From: Massilia aurea
Lineage (GTDB): Bacteria > Pseudomonadota > Gammaproteobacteria > Burkholderiales > Burkholderiaceae_D
Assembly (NCBI RefSeq): GCF_024753205.1
Contig: NZ_JANUGZ010000002.1
Span: forward strand, 248,001 to 312,000
Length of the DNA stretch: 64,000 nucleotides
Reading direction: 5' to 3'
Part shown: positions 1 through 7,858 of the stretch, piece by piece
Numbering within the stretch: the first letter of the stretch is position 1
Layout: each line of letters opens with the position of its first letter
Made by a program: the position numbers and the translations under genes
Notes under the pieces: generated by a model
What the model was told of the DNA's origin: nothing
Seen by the model: only the letters and a program-made list of their open reading frames with translations
Database searches by the model: none

Positions 1-2
1 GA

Positions 3-914
3 TTCAGCGCGGCGCTGGCGATGGTCACGCGTCTGGGCGGCATCCGGTATCCGGCGGCGCTGGTCGCGCAGGTGGCGCCGCACGCGCAGGCGTGGCTCGA
101 CGCACCGGGCGCGCTGGAGGAACCCGCGCTGCCCAGCGACTTCCTGCCGCTGTCGGTGCCGTTGACGCTGGTGGCCGATACCGTCGAACTGAAGCTGCCC
201 TGGCTGGCCGGTCATTCGCGCCGCGTGGCGCTGCTGGCGCACGGGGCTGCGCAAGGCTTGGGGCTGCCGGACGCAGACCAGCGCAGCCTGGCGCGCGCCG
301 CGCTGCTGCATGGGATCGGGCGCGCCGCCGTGTCGAACACCGTCTGGGAACGCCGAAGCAAACCAGGTAGCGCGGACTGGGAAGCCATCCGCCGCGCCCC
401 CTTCTGGACGGCGCGCATCGGCAACCGTGTCGACGGCATCGAGGCCGATGCGCAGCTGGCCTCGCAAATCCATGAACGGCTCGATGGCAGCGGCTACTAC
501 CGCAGTCTCGACGCCACCACGCTCGGCATGCCACAGCGCCTGCTGGCGGCAGCGACGGTCCACGTCGCCCTGCGCTCGCCGCGGCCATGGCGCGCTGCGC
601 ACGAACCGGTGTCGACGCGGGCGCTGCTCGAAGCGCAGGTGACGGGCGGACGCCTCGATCGCGCTGCGGTGGACGCCGTGCTGGCGGCCGCTGCCACGGC
701 GACCGTATCGGCGCCGGCGGGCCAGGTATTGTCAGCGCGCGAGGTCGACGTGCTGCAGCGCCTCAGCCTGGGCGAGTCAGGCAAGGACGCCGCGCGCGCG
801 ATGCGCATCAGTACCGGCGCCGTGCGCACGCATGTCGAAAGCATCCTGGGCAAGCTGGGATGCGCGACCCGCGCCGCCGCGACCTTGCGCGCGCTGACGC
901 TGGGACTGATTTAA
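3..914 (+). CDS. HD-GYP-like domain protein with C-terminal LuxR-type HTH (5' end may lie outside the window)
   Basis: The frame is open back to the left edge; the first visible ATG is at 21, so the true start may be upstream. An HD-GYP-like fold fills about residues 60-200 (counted from that ATG). The catalytic motifs look decayed: HGIGR (about residue 97) where active enzymes have HDxGK, and DGSGYYR where they have DGTGYP. The metal-ligand Asp is therefore replaced by Gly. A LuxR-type helix-turn-helix follows at about residues 238-297 (SAREVDVLQRLSLG, then the AVRTHVESILGKL recognition helix). I infer a transcription regulator that uses an inactive HD-GYP fold as a sensor or dimerisation module. 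Its stop codon overlaps that of the convergent PEP-CTERM gene. Confidence 0.8.
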   Translation, partial: FSAALAMVTRLGGIRYPAALVAQVAPHAQAWLDAPGALEEPALPSDFLPLSVPLTLVADTVELKLPWLAGHSRRVALLAHGAAQGLGLPDADQRSLARAALLHGIGRAAVSNTVWERRSKPGSADWEAIRRAPFWTARIGNRVDGIEADAQLASQIHERLDGSGYYRSLDATTLGMPQRLLAAATVHVALRSPRPWRAAHEPVSTRALLEAQVTGGRLDRAAVDAVLAAAATATVSAPAGQVLSAREVDVLQRLSLGESGKDAARAMRISTGAVRTHVESILGKLGCATRAAATLRALTLGLI

Positions 915-1495
915 GACTGCGTGCGGCGGAGGCGCAACGCCCCGGCCATGCCCAGGCCCGCCAGCAGCAGCGCCAGCGAACCCGGCTCCGGCACCTCGGT
1001 CGCATCGGCAAAGCTGAAATCGTCCATCGCATACGAACCCTGCGCGCCGCTGGAGACGACGACCGTATCGATCGCGCCATCCCAGCCGGCGTCCAGAAAC
1101 GCCGCCACGCCGGACAGTTGCAGCGCCGACGTACTGGCGACCAGCAAACCCTGGAAGTACAGGTCGAAGCGCACGCTGCTGTCCTCGTAGCCCGAGAACC
1201 AGGCGCCCTCGAAGACGGTGGGCGCCAGGAAGCGGATGGTGCTGGCGACCGGTCCGCCGTCGGTCCAGTCAGTGGTGACACGGCCGGCACCGGAATGAGC
1301 GGCAAACGGGTCTTGCTCGCTCGTGAAGACATTCAGGCCGGCGCCCGACCAGTCAAGGCCACGGTAGTTGGCAGCGACGGCGGCGTAGCCGTCGGGACCG
1401 ACGATGTCGTCGAAATCGAGCACGGTGGCCGAGGCGAAAGGTGCGCACAGTGCGAAGGCAACGGCCGCAGCGGCCTTACGAAGCATGGGATGCAT
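911..1495 (-). CDS. PEP-CTERM sorting domain-containing secreted protein
   Basis: This 194-residue protein has an N-terminal signal peptide (hydrophobic run ending near ASA, about residue 24). Its C-terminus is a textbook PEP-CTERM signal: VPEPGSLALLLAGLG followed by a basic LRLRR tail. Such tails are cut by an exosortase, which anchors or releases the protein at the cell surface, usually together with exopolysaccharide. No exosortase is in the window. I chose the ATG at 1495 because AGGAA sits about 8 nt upstream; an in-frame ATG at 1528 lacks this. The middle domain is not recognised. It lies 35 nt downstream of the phospholipase gene on the same strand and may be cotranscribed with it. Confidence 0.85.
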   Translation of the reverse strand: MHPMLRKAAAAVAFALCAPFASATVLDFDDIVGPDGYAAVAANYRGLDWSGAGLNVFTSEQDPFAAHSGAGRVTTDWTDGGPVASTIRFLAPTVFEGAWFSGYEDSSVRFDLYFQGLLVASTSALQLSGVAAFLDAGWDGAIDTVVVSSGAQGSYAMDDFSFADATEVPEPGSLALLLAGLGMAGALRLRRTQS

Positions 1496-1530
1496 GGAAT
1501 TCCTGTTAATGGTGATGGAAGCGAACATGG

Positions 1531-3774
1531 TCAGACCAGGCCCAGCGCCGGATCGCTGACCGTGTGGCGGCCGGTTTCGACGCGCCCGGCAAAGCGGCGC
1601 AGGTAGTCGGGCTGGCCCGAGACCGTGGCGCTCAGGTCGTACCAGTAGCCGTTGGCCGCCAGCGGAATGCGCACGAGCAGTTCGGTGCGCGGCGCCAGCG
1701 TGTGCAACTGGCGCAGCTGCGCGTAGGCGTTCGCATTCAGGTTGAACGTGCACGGCGCCGCGCCGGTATTCATCAGGCGCAGCACCAGCTCGCCTGTGGC
1801 GGCATCGCAGCGCACGTGGACGTCCGGGCGCGCCTGCCCTGCCGCGACGGCGCGCAGCGCGCTGCCCGTGAAGTGGCGGTGATAACCGTTCGGACCCAGC
1901 ACCCACAGATCGTAGGCGCCGCCGACTGCCGGCGTCCAGTTGTCGGCCAGCGACTTGCCCGCCTCGACGGTGTAGCGGCGCGGCACGGCAGCCAGGTTCT
2001 TGCGGTCGTAGACGTGGAAGACCGCGCCCTGGCGCCCGCTATTGATGAAGTTCAGCGTGACCTGCACGGCGGCCATCGTGGCGCCAGGCTGGACCTGGCA
2101 GGTGGTGGCCAGTTCATATGGCAGCGCGCGCGATGGCCGCGTGCCCGGGGCCTGGATCGGCATTTGCGGTGACGCCGGCGGCGCGATCTGCGCCAGGCGC
2201 TGCTGCGCGGCGCGCAGGGCATCGGCCTGGCTGCGATTGGTGCGGCCCTGCAGTGCCGGCAGCGCCTCGTCGTTCGGTGTCGCGAAGTTGAAGGCGCTGG
2301 TCAGATCACCGCAGACGGCGCGGCGGTACGCGCTGATGTTCGGCTCGATGACACCGAAGCGCGTTTCCAGGAAGCGCAGCACCGACGTGTGATCGAAGAC
2401 CTGCGAATTGACCCAGCCGCCGCGGCTCCATGGCGAAATCACGTACATCGGCACGCGCGGGCCGGGGCCGTAGACGCGCCCGTCCGCCGCCGGTTGGCGG
2501 GTGCTGCCGGCAGGCCGGGGGTGCGTGTAGTATTCCGGGCCCAGCGCGCCAGGAGACAGCGTGGTCTTGCCGGCATAGCCGCCCTTGCCGTCCGGCGATG
2601 GCGCCGAGGGCGACGGCACGTGGTCGAAATAGCCGTCGTTCTCGTCGAAGTTGACGATCAGGACCGTCTTGCTCCAGATCTCGGGATTGGCCGTCAGCGC
2701 GTCCAGCACCTCTTGCAGGAACCAGGCGCCCTGCACCGGGCTTGATGGGCCCGGGTGTTCGCAATAGATCGACGGTGCATTGATCCACGAGACCTGCGGC
2801 AGCTTGCCTTCGCGGATATCACGCTTGAAGGCGTCCAGGTATTGCTCGGGCTGGGTCCCCGGCAAGGTGTTCGCGATGCCCTTGTAGAGCGGATTCTTCG
2901 CGTTGTCGGTGGCCGCATCGTAGGCGTGGTACGGCAGCGCCTGGCCCGTGTTGGTGTACGGCTGGCCGGGGGCGCCGCCGCTGGACACCGGATAGCCCGA
3001 CGCGATATTGGCGCGCCGGAACTGGCGGAATGCGCCCAGCATGTTGTCGCCCCATTCGTCGGGCATGTTCTGGTAGCTGATCCAGCTCACGCCCGCCTTC
3101 TCGAGGCGCTCGGCATACGTGGTCCAGGTGTAGCCCGTGTTCACGCCGCCGGGCAGGCCGTCGATCGCATCCCACTCATTCGAGACAAAGGCCGTGCCGG
3201 TGGGCCCGGCGCCGTTGGTGCCGGTCAGGAAGAACGAACGGTTCGCGTCGGTCCCGGTGTGCATCGCGCAGTGGTAGGCGTCGCAGACAGTGAACGCATT
3301 GGCCAGCGCAAACGCGAACGGAATCTCGCTTTCCTTGAAGTAGCCCATCGAGATGGGATTCTTGTAGCGCGGCCACTGGTCCATGCGGCCGTTGTCCCAG
3401 GCCAGCTGGCTGTCGAGCCAATCGTGCGGCGTGCCGTTGACGCGCTGGGCGTTGCCGCGGCTCGCGTCCAGGTGAAACGGCATCACGACATTGCCGTTCG
3501 CCAGGCGCTGCTGCCAGACACTGCGCCCTTCGGGCAGCGGGATCGTGAAACGGTCTCCAAAACCGCGCACGCCCTTGAGCGTGCCGAAATAATGGTCGAA
3601 CGCGCGGTTCTCCTGCATCAGGATCACGACGTGTTCGACGTCGCGAATGGTGCCGGTCGCGTTGTTGGCCGGGATGGCAAGAGCACGCTGGATGGCAGGT
3701 GGAAAGGCGGCAAACGTGCCGGCGGCGATACCCGCGCGTGCGCTGTTGCGCAGGAAACTGCGTCGTGAAGTCAT
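1531..3774 (-). CDS. plcN: Phosphocholine-specific phospholipase C, Tat-exported
   Basis: This 747-residue enzyme of the phosphoesterase/acid-phosphatase superfamily hydrolyses phosphatidylcholine or sphingomyelin to diacylglycerol or ceramide plus phosphocholine. It opens with a twin-arginine signal (SRRSFLRNSARAGIAAG, residues 3-19), so it is exported folded. The catalytic region begins VEHVVILMQENRAFDHYFG (about residues 46-64), the hallmark motif of PlcC/PlcN/PlcH. Further conserved blocks are FDENDGYFDHV and the RVPMYVISPWSRGG strand. The C-terminal 200 residues form the two small beta domains usual in this family. Length is typical (about 700). Related Pseudomonas enzymes respond to phosphate starvation; a weak Pho-box-like sequence lies upstream at 3877-3894. 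Non-haemolytic versus haemolytic substrate preference cannot be read from sequence alone. Confidence 0.9.
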   Translation of the reverse strand: MTSRRSFLRNSARAGIAAGTFAAFPPAIQRALAIPANNATGTIRDVEHVVILMQENRAFDHYFGTLKGVRGFGDRFTIPLPEGRSVWQQRLANGNVVMPFHLDASRGNAQRVNGTPHDWLDSQLAWDNGRMDQWPRYKNPISMGYFKESEIPFAFALANAFTVCDAYHCAMHTGTDANRSFFLTGTNGAGPTGTAFVSNEWDAIDGLPGGVNTGYTWTTYAERLEKAGVSWISYQNMPDEWGDNMLGAFRQFRRANIASGYPVSSGGAPGQPYTNTGQALPYHAYDAATDNAKNPLYKGIANTLPGTQPEQYLDAFKRDIREGKLPQVSWINAPSIYCEHPGPSSPVQGAWFLQEVLDALTANPEIWSKTVLIVNFDENDGYFDHVPSPSAPSPDGKGGYAGKTTLSPGALGPEYYTHPRPAGSTRQPAADGRVYGPGPRVPMYVISPWSRGGWVNSQVFDHTSVLRFLETRFGVIEPNISAYRRAVCGDLTSAFNFATPNDEALPALQGRTNRSQADALRAAQQRLAQIAPPASPQMPIQAPGTRPSRALPYELATTCQVQPGATMAAVQVTLNFINSGRQGAVFHVYDRKNLAAVPRRYTVEAGKSLADNWTPAVGGAYDLWVLGPNGYHRHFTGSALRAVAAGQARPDVHVRCDAATGELVLRLMNTGAAPCTFNLNANAYAQLRQLHTLAPRTELLVRIPLAANGYWYDLSATVSGQPDYLRRFAGRVETGRHTVSDPALGLV

Positions 3775-3876
3775 AGGGGCGTATCCAAAGACGTGAATGT
3801 TTTAGCCGGGAAATTTATGTTGCATTATGTTGTCTTGCCGACATGATGCAAGACGGCGCCAGCGTACGCCCGGATC

Positions 3877-3894
3877 GTGACGACGCCATGACAC
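3877..3894 (-). promoter_or_regulatory. Possible Pho box upstream of phospholipase C
   Basis: Read on the minus strand this is GTGTCAT, then GGCG, then TCGTCAC. It resembles the PhoB direct repeat CTGTCAT-N4-CTGTCAC (6/7 and 5/7 matches), about 103-120 nt upstream of the plc start. The rest of the 299-bp gap 3775-4073 holds an inverted repeat, GTCTTGC (3832-3838) with GCAAGAC (3848-3854), and an AT-rich stretch before the kinase gene. The match is imperfect and could be chance; PhoB control of plc genes is known in Pseudomonas. Confidence 0.25.
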
Positions 3895-4073
3895 GTCCAC
3901 TGGCCTGGCGGTCAACGTAAAGGCAACGTGAAAACAACAATCGCCGTTGTCACGGAATTATTTTTTTAAAGAAATGTTGCGCACGGTTGGAATTTTATTT
4001 GCCTCTTTGCAACCATCGACCTATAGTTTTGATCGTTACAGTTCGTTAGATTCAATTTCCCAAATCCATCCGC

Positions 4074-5903
4074 ATGAAACTCAACCGCATCGGCATCATC
4101 CTCATCGCCTGTGCGCTGGCTGCCATCACCCTCGTCGTTGCCTTGCTCGTGGTCCGGCAGCAGGCCAGCCAGGCTGCGCAGGTGCGCAACAAGGGTGTCG
4201 GACTGGTCAAGGCGCTCAGCACGGTCCCGATGACCCTCCTCGCCGACAGCAGTGGCCGCGGCGGCGTGCTCGCGGCGGTGCTTGCGTCGCATGACGGCAG
4301 CGATTTCGCGTATGTGACGATTGGCGATGCAAACGGCCGCGTGCTGGCCGAAATCGCGGGCAGCGGCAGCATCGCGCCTGCCACCCCGTTGCCTGCGGAT
4401 GCACAGGCCGGCTTCGGTGAGCGCACGCTCCCGGCAGCCGGCGGCAGCGCACCGCTGCGCGAATTCTATGGCCCGCTGGCCGACGGCAGCGGCGGCCGGG
4501 CGTTCGTCCGCGTGGGTTTCCACCAGCCGGGCTTTACCGTATTGGCGCAGGATGTGTCGTTCCTCGCGCTGCTGGCACTGATGATGTTTCTGGTCGTGCC
4601 GGTCATGTACGTCGTCATCAAGCGCGAGATGGCGCCGCTGGCGGCGCTCAGCCAGCAACTGCGCGGCCAGCTGCGCCAGCTCGCCGCGCCCGGCAGGCCG
4701 GATCAGCCCGGAGCCGACGACATGCGCGAACTGATCACCAATATGCAGCACTACCTCGACCAGGCCGGCGCCCGCATCGTCCAGCTCGAGGAAGGCTCGC
4801 TCAACACCACCGCCGACAACCGCCTGCTGCAATACGGCAGCAAGAAGCTCAATGCTGCGCTGCAGTCGCTGCCGGACGGCCTGTTGATGCTCGACCCGGC
4901 CGGCGACGTCACGTTCGCGTCCGGCAAGGTCGAGCCCCTGCTGGGCATCCCGATGGACCAGATCCTGGGACAGCCGCTCGATGCCTGGTGCTGCGATCCG
5001 GCGCTGCGCACGCTGTTTGGCCGCTACAGCGGCGACCTGCGCGACAACGCCCGCTCGCACAAGATCGACTTCGCGCCGCAGAATGTCGAAGGCCGGCAGC
5101 TGAGCGCCACCGCGCAACCGCTCAGCGGCGGACACGGCACGATGTCGTTCGGCACGCTGGTCGTGCTGCGCGACGTGACCCGCGAATACCTGGCGCGCCA
5201 GGCGGGCAATGACTTCGTGGCCCACGTCTCGCACGAACTCAAATCGCCGCTCAACGTCATCGGCATGTATGCCGAAATGCTGGCCGACAGCGACGACGAA
5301 AGCATGCGGGTCGAATCGCTGAACGTGATCCAGGACGAGATCGAGCGCATGAATGCGCTGGTGGGCAACCTGCTCAATGTGAGCAAGCTGGAAACCGGCA
5401 GCATGAGCCCCGAACGCAACCGCGTGCGGCTCGACGACATGCTGCGCGACGCGTATGAGCAGGCGCTGCCACGTGCCGAAGGCATGCAGCTGCGCGTGCT
5501 GCTCGACCTGCCGCGCGAACTCGAGGCCGTGGCCATCGACAAGGACCTGTTCCGCATTGCGCTGAACAACCTCCTGACCAATGCCATCAAATACAACCGC
5601 CCGGGCGGCAGCGTGACGCTGGCGGCCCGCAATGAGGACAATGAAATCGTGATCAGCGTACGCGACACCGGCATCGGCATCGCGCCGGAAGCCCAGGACC
5701 GCATCTTCGAGAAGTTTTACCGCGTCAGCGAAGCGGGCGCCGCCACCCAGCGCGGTGGCCACGGCCTGGGCCTGTACCTGGCCGCCCAGATCGTCGAACT
5801 GCACCACGGCCGCCTGGTCGTCGAAAGCGAACCCGGCGTGGGCAGTACCTTCTCGGTGCACCTGAAGATCGTTTACGCGCCGGCTGGCGCCGCCGTCCTA
5901 TGA
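4074..5903 (+). CDS. Membrane sensor histidine kinase (periplasmic sensor, PAS, HisKA, HATPase)
   Basis: This 609-residue kinase has a TM helix at residues 7-27, a periplasmic sensor segment of about 130 residues, and a second TM near residues 163-183. A PAS-like domain follows at about 260-370 (SLPDGLLMLDPAGDVTFAS). The dimerisation/phosphoacceptor helix carries HVSHELKSPLN, with the phosphorylated His near residue 386. ATP-binding motifs are an N box (NNLLTNAIKYN, about 500), G1 (DTGIGIAPE), F box (FEKFYR) and G2 (GHGLGLYLA). Everything needed for activity is present. It overlaps the receiver gene by 4 nt (ATGA) and heads the co-oriented block leading into the type IV filament genes, so it probably controls that system. 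The signal is unknown. Confidence 0.93.
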   Translation: MKLNRIGIILIACALAAITLVVALLVVRQQASQAAQVRNKGVGLVKALSTVPMTLLADSSGRGGVLAAVLASHDGSDFAYVTIGDANGRVLAEIAGSGSIAPATPLPADAQAGFGERTLPAAGGSAPLREFYGPLADGSGGRAFVRVGFHQPGFTVLAQDVSFLALLALMMFLVVPVMYVVIKREMAPLAALSQQLRGQLRQLAAPGRPDQPGADDMRELITNMQHYLDQAGARIVQLEEGSLNTTADNRLLQYGSKKLNAALQSLPDGLLMLDPAGDVTFASGKVEPLLGIPMDQILGQPLDAWCCDPALRTLFGRYSGDLRDNARSHKIDFAPQNVEGRQLSATAQPLSGGHGTMSFGTLVVLRDVTREYLARQAGNDFVAHVSHELKSPLNVIGMYAEMLADSDDESMRVESLNVIQDEIERMNALVGNLLNVSKLETGSMSPERNRVRLDDMLRDAYEQALPRAEGMQLRVLLDLPRELEAVAIDKDLFRIALNNLLTNAIKYNRPGGSVTLAARNEDNEIVISVRDTGIGIAPEAQDRIFEKFYRVSEAGAATQRGGHGLGLYLAAQIVELHHGRLVVESEPGVGSTFSVHLKIVYAPAGAAVL

Positions 5904-6277
5904 GCGCGCGTCACATCCTGCTCGTCGACGACGAGCCCCATGTCCTGCGCGTGCTGCGCCTGTCGCTCGAACGCGAAGGCTATATCGTGGCCACGGCCAG
6001 CGATGGCAACGCCGCGCTGGCCGCGATGGCGCAGCAGCTGCCCGATGTCTTGATCAGCGATATCCAGATGGACGGCATGGACGGGCGCACGCTGTGCCCG
6101 CTGGCCCGCGCCACCTATCCGGACCACCCGTTCCTGATTCTGGTCATGACGTCGATGACCGCGCTCGACGAGCGTGCCTGGGCGCGTGAACTGGCCAATA
6201 CCGAATTCCTTGAAAAACCCCTGAGCCCGCGCCAGCTGGTGGCGCGGTTGTCCCGCCATTTTGCGGCCCTGGCGTAA
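5900..6277 (+). CDS. Single-domain response regulator (CheY-like receiver)
   Basis: This 125-residue protein is a receiver domain only. The acidic pocket is DDE (residues 10-12), the phospho-acceptor is Asp54 (LISDIQMDG), the switch Thr is about residue 84, and the conserved Lys is in EKPLS (about 106). It has no output domain, so phosphorylation must be read by a protein partner. The gene overlaps the kinase gene by ATGA and lies 27 nt before the HD-GYP gene. Likely partners are therefore that phosphodiesterase or the STAS-ATPase downstream (inference). Confidence 0.93.
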   Translation: MSARHILLVDDEPHVLRVLRLSLEREGYIVATASDGNAALAAMAQQLPDVLISDIQMDGMDGRTLCPLARATYPDHPFLILVMTSMTALDERAWARELANTEFLEKPLSPRQLVARLSRHFAALA

Positions 6278-6304
6278 CGCCGCGCCAGCCACCGAAGCCT
6301 GCCC

Positions 6305-7858
6305 ATGTCCCTTGATCTTCTGCCGACCCTCGACTACACCCGCCACGAGCGCTGGCTGCGCCGCAGCACCGGGAGCGATTATTCACTGGCCGTCTGCGAC
6401 GCCGCCGGCGCGCCCTGCTGGAGCGCACCCGGCGACACGACGCTCGCATCGTGGATCACGGCGCTCAACACGGGCGGCTTCGCCTGGCCATCCACTGGCG
6501 ACGGCATGCAGCGCCACGATGCCGGCAACGCCACCCTGCTCTACACGCCGATCATCGCCAAGAGCGGCCTGATCGGCTACCTCGCGGTCCGTGCGGACAA
6601 GGCGGCCACGACTGCTACCGACGTGCCGTTCGCCTGGGACACGCTGGCCGAAGCGCTCGAAGACATCGCCAGCACGATTGCCGACGACTGCCGCACGCAG
6701 GGCGAACTCGATGCGATGGCCGGCGAGCTGTCGGACCGCTACGAAGAGCTGCACCTGGTGTATGCGATCGACCGCCAGGTGCAGGACATGACCACCGGCG
6801 AAGACCTGTTCGGCGAGCTGCTCGAGAGCTGGGCCAGCCACATGGACGCCGACGTCGCCGCCTTTATCAAGCCGGGCGAGAACCTGTGTGTCTCGGCCAC
6901 CAACCTGTCGGCGCCGATCCATAACCTGGATCTGGTATTGGTCGAGATGCGTGGCGACCTGTACCGTTTCTCGCATTCGTCGCGCCAGCCGATCGTCATG
7001 AACGAGCCCGACGATCCGCGCCGCGCCTACATCTTCACCGACATGCCGTTCAAGATCCTGTGCTGCCCGGTCTTCCAGGACAAGTCGGTCGTGGCGATCC
7101 TGGTGCTGCTCAACCATGCGAACAAGGAAGACTTCAGCAACAGCGACCGCAAGCTGGGCGAAGTGCTGGCCAACCACCTGTCGAGCCTGTCGCGCATGCA
7201 CAGCATGCTGGCCGAAACGAGCAAGTTCAACCAGCAGATGGCAGCCGCGCTGATCGAGGCGGTCGAAGCAAAAGATCCGTACACGCGCGGCCACAGCGAG
7301 CGCGTGCACCACATCGCGATGGAAATCGGCCGCGCGCTGCGCCTGCCACCGCGCGAACTGGACAACCTGTTCTGGGGCTCGCTGCTGCACGACGTCGGCA
7401 AGATCGGCATCCCGGACGCCGTGCTGTGCAAACCGGGGCGCCTGACACGCGATGAATTCACCTTCATCATGGTCCATCCCGAGCGCAGCTACGAAATCCT
7501 GCGCCACATCGACCGTCTCAAGGGCGCGGTGCCGGGCGCGCGCCACCACCAGGAAAAGTACGACGGCACCGGCTATCCGCATGGCCTGGCCGGCAACGAC
7601 ATTCCGTACAACGCGCGCATCATCGCGGTGGCCGACACCTACGATTCGATCACCAGCTCGCGCGCCTACCGCGCCGGGCGCAGCCACGAAGTGGCGATGG
7701 CCGAGATCGCGCGCTGCGCCGGCACCCAGCTCGACCCGGGCGTCGTGGCGATGTTCGAGACGGTGTGCCGCGCCGAACCGGGCTGGATCGCCGAGTTCCG
7801 CATCGCCCGCGATCCGGTGCCAGCAGCGGCGCCGGTGCAGGTCGCCGTCACCGCATGA
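6305..7858 (+). CDS. GAF and HD-GYP domain cyclic-di-GMP phosphodiesterase
   Basis: This 517-residue cytosolic protein has an N-terminal region of about 150 residues, a GAF-like domain at about 160-310, and a C-terminal HD-GYP domain at about 315-500. The catalytic signatures are intact: LLHDVGKIGIPD (HD near residue 361), the HPERSYEIL helix, HHQEKYDGTGYPHGL with the GYP loop, and VADTYDSITSSRAYR. HD-GYP enzymes hydrolyse c-di-GMP to pGpG or GMP using two or three metals. Its stop overlaps the ATG of the pilus ATPase gene (ATGA), so the two are translationally coupled. The ATPase carries a predicted c-di-GMP-binding domain, and I infer that this enzyme tunes local c-di-GMP for filament assembly. 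Confidence 0.93.
   Translation: MSLDLLPTLDYTRHERWLRRSTGSDYSLAVCDAAGAPCWSAPGDTTLASWITALNTGGFAWPSTGDGMQRHDAGNATLLYTPIIAKSGLIGYLAVRADKAATTATDVPFAWDTLAEALEDIASTIADDCRTQGELDAMAGELSDRYEELHLVYAIDRQVQDMTTGEDLFGELLESWASHMDADVAAFIKPGENLCVSATNLSAPIHNLDLVLVEMRGDLYRFSHSSRQPIVMNEPDDPRRAYIFTDMPFKILCCPVFQDKSVVAILVLLNHANKEDFSNSDRKLGEVLANHLSSLSRMHSMLAETSKFNQQMAAALIEAVEAKDPYTRGHSERVHHIAMEIGRALRLPPRELDNLFWGSLLHDVGKIGIPDAVLCKPGRLTRDEFTFIMVHPERSYEILRHIDRLKGAVPGARHHQEKYDGTGYPHGLAGNDIPYNARIIAVADTYDSITSSRAYRAGRSHEVAMAEIARCAGTQLDPGVVAMFETVCRAEPGWIAEFRIARDPVPAAAPVQVAVTA

Noticed and set aside
3966..5861. 631-codon open frame antisense to the sensor kinase
   Set aside because: It mirrors the high-GC third-position pattern of the real kinase, and its translation is His/Gln/Arg/Ala-rich with no domain. 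The plus-strand frame has every kinase motif.
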